Positions 56,761 through 64,000 of a stretch of DNA of 64,000 nt are shown piece by piece. The DNA is from Ophiobolus disseminans. Lineage: Eukaryota; Ascomycota; Dothideomycetes; Pleosporales; Phaeosphaeriaceae. Where the stretch lies: positions 1,191,065 to 1,255,064 of the forward strand of contig MU006216.1 in the NCBI GenBank assembly GCA_010093685.1, read 5' to 3'. The position numbers and the translations under genes were made by a program. Under the pieces are notes generated by a model. The model saw only the letters and a program-made list of their open reading frames with translations, was not told where the DNA came from and made no database searches. How positions within the stretch are numbered: position 1 is the stretch's first letter; the number at the start of each line of letters is the position of its first letter.

Positions 56761-59700
56761 GACTGGGAGGGGATGCTGCTGCTGCACATGCACCGCGTAC
56801 ATCCAGGCGGCGCAATCGCGGCCGAGCTCGCGGAGAGGGCGGCGGGCGGCGTGAGGCTCAGGAGCGCGCCAATGGGCGGGGCGGCGGACTGGGGAAGGTG
56901 CGACTGGCGTGGCGGAAGGAGCATTCGTGGGTCGTCGCGGAGGGCAGGTGCGGGTGACGGCGACGGGCAGGGACGACGGTGGTCGATGGTCGCTGGTTGC
57001 GCTGCGAGATCCCGAAGTTCCAGCGGGCGGGGCCAAGGCGTCGCAGGCAGGGCACAGTCCGTCCGCGTCAAGCTGCAAAGGGAAGCGGAGCGCGAGTGAG
57101 GGCGAACAGCAGCGCAGCAAGGTCGCCCGCAGGTAGCACGATCACAGGCCGGCGGGATCTGGCTGGGCGCGCAGCAGAGCGCGGGTACGATCGCCGGGAA
57201 GCAGAGGATGGGATGGGATGGGATGGGGTGGATGCGAGGGATAGTGCAAGGCTAGCACGGTGAAGTTAGCATCGACGTGATGCAATAGCAGACAGCACCG
57301 AGCAGCAGTGGAGCAGAGGCGCCACGTGAATCGCGAGTGAGATGCACAACGCGGCGGCGCACGCTGCTGCTACTACCCGCCTGTAAGGGTTCCTCGCCCG
57401 TCTCGTCTCGTCGCGTCGTAAGCAGCTACCTGGGTGACTTGCAGGTGCTGCTGCATTCCCGGAGGCGAGCGGGCAAATAGAAGGGGACGGGGTCACGAAC
57501 CTTGGTGCTGGCCTGTCGAACCAGACAGTGACGGCCCGCGCGAGGTAGATAGGTAGGAGTCAGTGTCGACGTCGCGGCTATTCGCACCGCAGATCGCTTG
57601 CTCGACAATGGCGAATCTCCAGGGCAGCCCAATCCGATAAAAGACAGCAAGCAGCAGTTCCCAGCTGACGGCCCGCAAAGGATACGGCAGAGCTAACGGC
57701 GGAGGGCGACGTCTTGAAGCGAGCAAATGGAGCGATGACGACTCCTTCACCGTCGCGCTGCACTGTATGAGTGGAGCATCCTCCTCGGCGGGAGCTGAGC
57801 ACGGGCCCGTGGCTTTTACGAGCAGCATCATGACCGGCATGAGGGCATGAGATAGCGACCCTTAGCGCGGATCTCGATATTTGCTACTCCACTGCAGGCC
57901 AAGCACCGCCAGCATCCCGAGCGCGCCCGGCTCCATGCTTCAGCTTTCGCTGTCCCCAGAGCTGCCTATCATGGCCCTCTGCGCCCCGATATGGCGGCCG
58001 GGGACAGGGCCTCGCGAGCAGTTCGTCCGCCTCCACCAGTCACAGGAGCATCACGCTTGCTGATTGAGCAAGGCGAGGGTGTCAGCAGATGGCCGTCGAA
58101 TCACTGCCCCCGAGGCCCTAGAGCTGCAGCCCGCCCAAGACAGGACGTGCATAAGCGGCCGCGGTCGTCATGCATCGACCATGCTCGTTCTATCAAGACG
58201 CCCGCATCGTCTGACTCCCAGAGGCCCGTAGGAACCTCATCTGGCCGCTCAATGCTTGCCGCAGCAGCCGAATAAAGAAGCTTGACGTTATTGCTGGATA
58301 TTCCGGGCGCTCCAGCGCGATTCAAGATTCTGCTGCCTGCTACCTCGTATCTCCCGTGATCGGCGAACACTCGATGCGCAATTCATTTTCCTATAAGAAT
58401 TCACTAAGCGTCGTCCACTCGTAGCCCCGCCTGCGCTCGCCAGCCGCCGGGCCAGTTGCCATTTTCCCGGCCTCGTTTCCTGCGCTCTGGTCTGGCCGTG
58501 ACAAGTGAACAGCGCTAGATTCATGCCCTAGGGAAATGCACGCCGTGTGGGCGACTTTGCACAGACGATCCGTTCCACAAGACGTCCCGCTCTCCGGACA
58601 TGGGCGTTGTGCGTACCCTTGACCTGCCCGTGCTGCAATCGATCTTCCCCGTCATACCTTGCCCATATGCCACATCCCTTCCGCAGCTCGCGCCACTTGC
58701 TAAGCGGGGCTTGAAACGCCGTGGCTGTCGCTCCAGTGTCAACCGCACTCTGACACTGTCTGTGCGTTACAAAGACGACATGACTCCAAACAAGCTCGTA
58801 TCTTGAGGAAGCAGCCTTGTAGTGATTAAGAGATTTCTCCAAATTACCTTATGCCTACTGTACTCGCAATACATTGACGCGTCGCTACACCGAAGTAACG
58901 AGCCTGCAGCTGGCGCGTCTCGTTTCTTCGACGCGTTCGCTGGAAGGCTGTGCCACTAGGACCGATGTCTCAGGGCAGACTTTGTCATATGCTCATCTGC
59001 AGGGTCTTAGACGCCCAATATAGTTACTTTACCTTCTTTGTTCATTGAAGGCTTGCTCGATACAGACAGTCCGGGCCGAAATGTTTGCAATATGCCCTGA
59101 TTGTCGACAGCCAAACCGGCTAGAGCGTCTCGATTGTAATATTGATCAAATGTTGCGCGCGCAAGAAGCGCCATCGCTTATTTCCATCATGTTCCAACGA
59201 CGCCTCCCAGAGACTTACCATCTGCAAGCACGCATGAAGGATCCGACAGACCCACATATTGACTAGAGATACATTGCCAAACGGAGCGGTGACTGGAAAA
59301 CCATGTTTTCGTGGATGCACTGAGACGCAAACAATAGTCCGTCGATCTTGGAATCCTGTATATTACGCACTCATCCCACCGCCTACAATCGCCATCTGAA
59401 CATACAAGCGCTGAGTGGCCAGACCTTGACAAGCAGTTGAAACGGTCCACTGCAAATCCGGCGGATGGGCCCTCGTCCGCAGCTTGGCATGGCACTACAG
59501 TCGTACCGGGGTGGCTAGTTGCTTGATCATATGACACTTCAACCCACTATCTTGGTTCTGCGACCTCGGGGGGAGGGAGCAGCGAGGCTATGCCAGTCCA
59601 GACGCTCTCATGATACCAGTAGTAACGAGCGTGGGTTGCGAATGATGGTCGTTGGTTGCATGTAGACCGTTTCATAAGTTTCCGAGGAGGGGGTTCGAAG

Positions 59701-61070
59701 TGTGACCGCTTGCTCCACGGGTGGCGGAAATGCTACAGCCATCCGACCATGTCTCTCAAACCTAGAACAGCTAGGCCTGCCGTTTCGCGTGCCAGCCTGC
59801 GGGGCAGATACGATGGTCGTATAATATTGGCGGTGAGGCTCCCGATGTGTCCACGTTATCTGAGTGGATGGACTGCACTCTGTGACAGAGTCGTAAAGGT
59901 GCAACAGAAAACGTACAACGATACTTGTGCCAGAAAACGCAATCAAGCCAACTTCTGAGCCCGGTGAGCTGTTCATGGAACGACAGATATTAGGCTAGTG
60001 CTTTTCGCTCCACCGGAAGTTTACCGTGAGGCTTGATAGACTCTCAGAACTCACTCGACACACTGCACAAAGGCAACAAAGGATGAGTTAGCTGACATCT
60101 CGGCACTTGTCTGGGTCCAAACCTGGACGTGTGACCAAACCTGCAAATAGTTCTAGAGCCGTCATGCTGCTTTCGCTTATCTCGATCAGCATTGCGAGCT
60201 CACCCAACGGCCCTACGCTTCAGCATTCGCCATGGTTGGAAGGGTGTACTGATCCCTTTCAAATCCCGAAAGCGTGGTGAGGCTGCAGCAAGTGTATTGT
60301 TCAGTTGAAGTGGTTGCGGCCAATCAGGACTCTACAACAACCCCTGACAGGCAGCATGGTGGTCAGGCGGAACATCTCTGCAACTGTGGATGTTCTGTAG
60401 AGATCAAGTTGAGCGATAGTATCGTTGTTAAGCATCAGATGACCCGGAGTGAGTCCCGGCCAATGAATCATGGTGCTAGACTAGGATGTAAGTAGGAAGT
60501 AAACAGTGCGGTGATATGCTGTCTCCAAGGTTGCCCTGCGCAAGGCAGATAGCGAAGCGCTGCGGCAGACCGATGAGTACAGATCTTCTACGACAGTGAG
60601 CGCTACGTCTGGACCGGTCATTAGTTCACACATTGTCGACATGCTAGATCAAACCGGGCACCAGGAAGCCATCAAGCGCTCAATTTGTGGTCACGGCTGG
60701 CTGAATGTGATGATCTGCAAAATCAGGTTACATTGGGCCCTTTGAACAGGAATTTGGACTACCTACGAGATCACCCTCAACGGAGAAGCATCTTCCGGAC
60801 GCCAGTGGAGGCCGAGATAGCGGATGTCCGTGATCGCCGAATTTGCTCACTCTTTGTTGTGTTAGTAAGGCCTGTGATACTCGCAAGTATCTCGGCTTAC
60901 AACCAACCTTCCAACCATGCGTTAAACACCTTGAAGACGTACCATATTGACCTTCCCGCCAGATACAACTAACATTACTCGCACCTGTCCCATTCAATAT
61001 GGAGGTCGCTTATAGTGCAATGCTGCGGGGATGAAACTGGACGCTCTCCACTCATGCCGTCATCCACCAC
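56761..61070. other. Gene-poor region upstream of RSC7 (4.3 kb)
   Basis: This stretch lies between the RSC7 start and the SF3A2 stop, both minus. The part nearest RSC7 (56.8-57.5 kb) is GC-rich and contains a G-quadruplex-type motif. No ORF carries a recognisable domain. Multiple TGC/GCA short runs occur at 57.2-57.5 kb. It may hold a long RSC7 leader and promoter. Confidence 0.35.
57210..57228 (+). other. G-quadruplex-type motif
   Basis: The run is GGGATGGGATGGGATGGGG: four G-runs of at least three with two-base loops. It is on the plus strand about 450 bp upstream of the RSC7 start codon, so it lies on the template strand of that gene. Confidence 0.75.
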
Positions 61071-61834
61071 TCACTTTCGGCCTGTGCCTGGGGCAAGGCC
61101 AGGGACAGCGCTGAAACGCTCGTCGCGGTCGGTCTTGAACAGCAGCTGACACCAGAACTCCTTGTTGTCCTCGTCGAACCAAGTCCAGAACTTGCCCTCC
61201 CGTCTGTCTACCTCGCGAGCCTGCAGTTTGACCGCGACCGTCTCATAGGGCTCTCCGCTGACGATAAAGTACTGATAGCTGGGGTCTGCCTCCTCGACTC
61301 GCTGCTCGTACGCGCTCATGAAGCGGACACGGGGAATGATACCGGTGGCGATGTCAGGGAACTGGAACTGGAAGAGGAGACCGTTCTGGCGCGTCACGGC
61401 GTCGCGGACCTTGGTGATGCGGTAGCCTGGGCGGCCGATCTTGAGAGTGTTCTTCTTGACCTGTACGCCCGCGAGAAGTCCTTGTTGGCCTGCATCATCA
61501 CGCTTGCCCTCACGTTGCTCCTTGGCAGCACGGCGGGCTAAGTTGGTCTGATGCTTGCGACCCTGTGTATGCGCGAGGTATGAGCCGTCATTCTGATGGA
61601 CAGTGAGGCACAGGCGGCACTCAAAGCTGCCGACGTGGTTCTTGAAGAAGTAGGGGTCCTTGTCGAGGTCGATGGTCTCGAGCGCGAGCTTGCGGAGACG
61701 CTCTCGTCGGTCCGCATTAGTCGCTGACTGTGACGCGACACCGCCGCCGCCAAACTTGGAGCCTGCGCGATTCTACGACGTGTCAGTAGCCGGCCTTTGT
61801 GATTGGGAGGTGAGCGCCGTACCTGGTAGTCCAT
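61071..61834 (-). CDS. PRP11: Splicing factor 3A subunit 2 (Prp11)
   Basis: Exons 61834-61823 and 61772-61071 give 237 residues, normal for fungi. The first coding exon is 12 nt (MDYQ). The 50-nt intron has donor GTACGG and acceptor TCGTAG, restoring MDYQNRAGSKFGGGG, the conserved N-terminus. A matrin-type C2H2 zinc finger follows (FECRLCLTVHQNDGSYLAHT then QGRKHQTNLARRAAKEQ), and then GYRITKVRDAVTRQNGLLFQ and VEEADPSYQYFIVSGEPYET, with FWTWFDEDNKEFWCQLLFK near the end. SF3A2 is a core U2 snRNP protein needed to form the prespliceosome at the branch site. It lacks the long Pro-rich repeats of the animal protein, as usual in fungi. It is divergent from the TBCE gene. Confidence 0.93.
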
Positions 61835-62217
61835 GTTCTAAAGCTCTTTGTGAGATGTCAATGTGTACAGAGAAGTTGCGCAAGTATATTTCTCACGGTG
61901 ATCGAGAGTTTATTGGCTTAGTTGAAAGCTTGTTGTCACGGTTGTGGTGGTTGCTTGTTAAAGCATGCGCTCGGTAGAAATTCTGGGGCGGTGATCGGTG
62001 ACGCGCTAGCTAGCTTATATAAGCCAATGTCACGTGTCGCAGGCTGCCTCCTTCACACCATGACAACTCTTCCAATAACAAGCATCATATCCCGTTACTT
62101 ACAGAAACTGTTGAGTGGTCTATGATTTGTCACGTTACGGCTGTGCTACTAGCTTTATCAAGGATTTTACGGAGGTGAACCTCACTCGGCCACTAGAAAG
62201 AGTCGGAAACCATACGC
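61835..62217. promoter_or_regulatory. Divergent promoter region, SF3A2 / TBCE
   Basis: These 383 bp separate two divergent start codons. A TATATAA-like run (TTATATAAG near 62013) is the only core-promoter-like element seen; which gene it serves is unclear. Confidence 0.4.
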
Positions 62218-64000
62218 ATGAGTTCAGAATTCTACATTGGCAAGCGCCTTTCATACGATGGTCGACTCTGCACTGTTCGATATCATGGCGCGGTGCAGGG
62301 AACAAAAGGCGAATGGCTAGGTGTAGAATGGGACGACCCAACCCGCGGAAAACATGCCGGAGGACACCAAGGCATCAAATACTTCAAATGTAAGTAATTG
62401 CAGCACTTTGAAGAGGTTGAGAAACACCGTGGACAAATACGTCGTTTTGGAAATCGCACTCCATTGTCAGACACCTGATGCACAAGACCAGACATTCCTT
62501 CCTGTCCCAATGTTCACATAACACTATCCAAAGTTCAGCGGCCGAACTTATACAGGCCTTACCTAGAGCACACGCGCGTCATCTTCTCTTTCTCTGACCG
62601 CAACTCCTCCTCATCACATAATCCTCGGCTAACACCACCACCAGGCCTCCACCCCTCCCCAACACCCGCATCATTCATCCGCCCAACCCGCCGCCCCGAC
62701 ACCCCCCAATCCTTCACCCAAGCCTTAAAATCAAAATACGCATCCGACCCCCTCCCGGCGGATTTTCGAGACCCAGACGTCCACATCGTATTCACCACCC
62801 AGCCCGGCGACCATCTCAAGAAGAATCCTCCCCACCGCGCGCCAATCAAGTTCAGCGGCAAAGTCGCGGAGGAAGTCGGCTTTGACAAGATTCGCAAACA
62901 GCTCGCGCAGCTGTCGGAGCTAAGAATTATCATTCTCGATGGGCTGCGTATGTGGCGGCCGGATGTTAGGGGTGGTGCGTGGATGCAGGGCAAGGGCGGG
63001 AATGATGTGAAAGAGGCGTGTCCGAAGGCGATGGAGTTGGATTTGAGTCGGAATTTGTTTGAAGAGTGGAGGGAGGTTGCGAGCATATGTGAGCAGTTGG
63101 AGAGGATGAGGAACTTGAGGGTTGAGTATGTTCTAAAACCTTCGCTAGGCTTGTGTGAGTGCTAATGTGTGGTGTAGTGGGAATCGATTCAGGGACACGA
63201 CGTTGAGCGAGGAAGAGAGGGAGAGATGTCTCAAGGCATTTGCGAATGTGCACACGTTGAGGCTAGAGGAGAATCTGCTGCCGTGGGAAGAGCTTGCGAG
63301 GATAACGCATCTTTTCCCGACGCTGTCGACACTCGGAGCGTCGAGTAATCTCTACACTGGACTAACGCCGCATGCGCTGAACCCGACCATAACGGACTTG
63401 ACATTGGAAGATAATCGCATACCCTCGCTCTCCGCGATTGAATGCCTCGCCAAACTTCCAAACCTCCAACGACTGATCCTAAAGTCGAACAAGATCTCCG
63501 AAATCAAGGCTTTGGACTTGCCACTCCCCATCTTCTCCCCAACGCTCACAGAAGTCGATTTCTCCTTCAACGAAATCTCAACCTGGGCCTTTATCGAAAC
63601 ACTCGCACACGTCTTCCCCGGCCTGACCAGTCTCCGCGTCTCGCACAACCCGCTCTATGAATCCCTCCAGTCGCCAGATGGCCGCACCCTGACTGCAGAC
63701 GATGGCTACATGCTCACCCTCGCGCGGCTCGGCAACCTCAAGACGCTGAACCACAGCCCCATCAACCCCAAGGAGCGCTTGAACGCAGAGTCGTACTACC
63801 TCTCGATGATCGCGAAGGAGGTCCAGTTTGCACCCGAGAATTTCCGGGAACAGATCCTCAAGAGCCACCCTAGGTACGCGTGGCTATGCGAAGAGTACGG
63901 CGAGCCGGATGTCCAGCGCAAAGCAAATGCTGTGAACCCGAATTCGCTTGCTGCGCGACTCCTCCGTATCAAGTTCTACCTCGCAGCAGACAAATCGAGA
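62218..64000 (+). CDS. PAC2: Tubulin-folding cofactor E (Pac2), 3' end beyond window
   Basis: Exons 62218-62389, 62645-63125 and 63178 to the window edge give 492 residues before the sequence ends on a codon boundary. The first intron is long for this window (255 nt, branch GGCTAAC); the second is 52 nt. The N-terminus is a CAP-Gly domain (about 6-58) with RYHGAVQGTKGEWLGVEWDD and GKHAGGHQGIKYF, close to the usual GKHDG. Leucine-rich repeats follow (about 150-370), for example LRIIILDGLRMW and NLQRLILKSNKISEIKALDL, then VDFSFNEIS. The C-terminal ubiquitin-like domain should lie beyond the edge. Cofactor E binds alpha-tubulin and helps form alpha/beta dimers with cofactors C and D. Confidence 0.92.

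Noticed and set aside
1..64000. Secondary-metabolite cluster, mobile element or viral insertion
   Set aside because: No polyketide or peptide synthetase, terpene cyclase, reverse transcriptase, transposase or viral gene is recognisable. The identified genes are housekeeping or regulatory and functionally unrelated.

Overview
This window is nuclear DNA from a filamentous ascomycete fungus (Pezizomycotina; Dothideomycetes is my best guess but is not proven by the sequence). The reasons are short spliceosomal introns (about 43-250 nt, mostly 45-60 nt) with GTRNGT donors and CTRAC branch points close to the acceptor, genes on both strands with no operons, and fungus-specific proteins such as the RSC subunit Rsc7, the Rpd3L subunit Rxt2, the TRAPP subunit TRAPPC11 and a DUF3824 protein. 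I found no virus, CRISPR array, tRNA, rRNA or intact transposon. Most gene models were assembled by hand: exons were joined only where splice sites kept the reading frame and the joined protein made sense for its family.

Layout. 0-19 kb is gene-dense. It holds the tail of an unrecognised gene, a seven-exon CorA-like membrane protein, a small orphan gene, mitochondrial ribosomal protein uL10m, mitochondrial prolyl-tRNA synthetase, a DUF3824 Arg/Ser-rich protein, the mitochondrial glycine carrier Hem25, the Golgi tether subunit TRAPPC11, the histone deacetylase subunit Rxt2 and the meiotic RING protein HEI10. From 19 to 44.6 kb genes are sparse. Two head-to-head C2H2 zinc-finger genes are separated by about 6.2 kb of non-coding DNA, followed by a seven-transmembrane orphan protein, a probably broken F-box gene, the nuclear-envelope protein Apq12, a single-pass membrane protein and a decayed fragment. 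At 44.6-49.5 kb lies a divergent pair, the exosome nuclease DIS3/RRP44 and V-ATPase subunit H. RSC7 stands nearly alone at 54.6-56.8 kb with long empty flanks. The right edge has the splicing factor SF3A2/Prp11 divergent from the tubulin chaperone TBCE, which runs off the window.

The recognised genes are housekeeping or regulatory and belong to unrelated pathways: mitochondrial translation and haem precursor supply, membrane traffic, RNA decay and splicing, chromatin, meiosis and vacuole acidification. There is no sign of a biosynthetic cluster. About 28 kb (44%) of the window lies in seven stretches longer than 1.4 kb between recognised genes. The most unusual items are the divergent C2H2 pair with shared non-standard finger spacing and intron phase, a GC-AG intron after a 16-nt first exon in APQ12, a frame-broken F-box gene, a 20-bp perfect palindrome inside a coding exon, and an in-frame 66-nt optional intron in RSC7.
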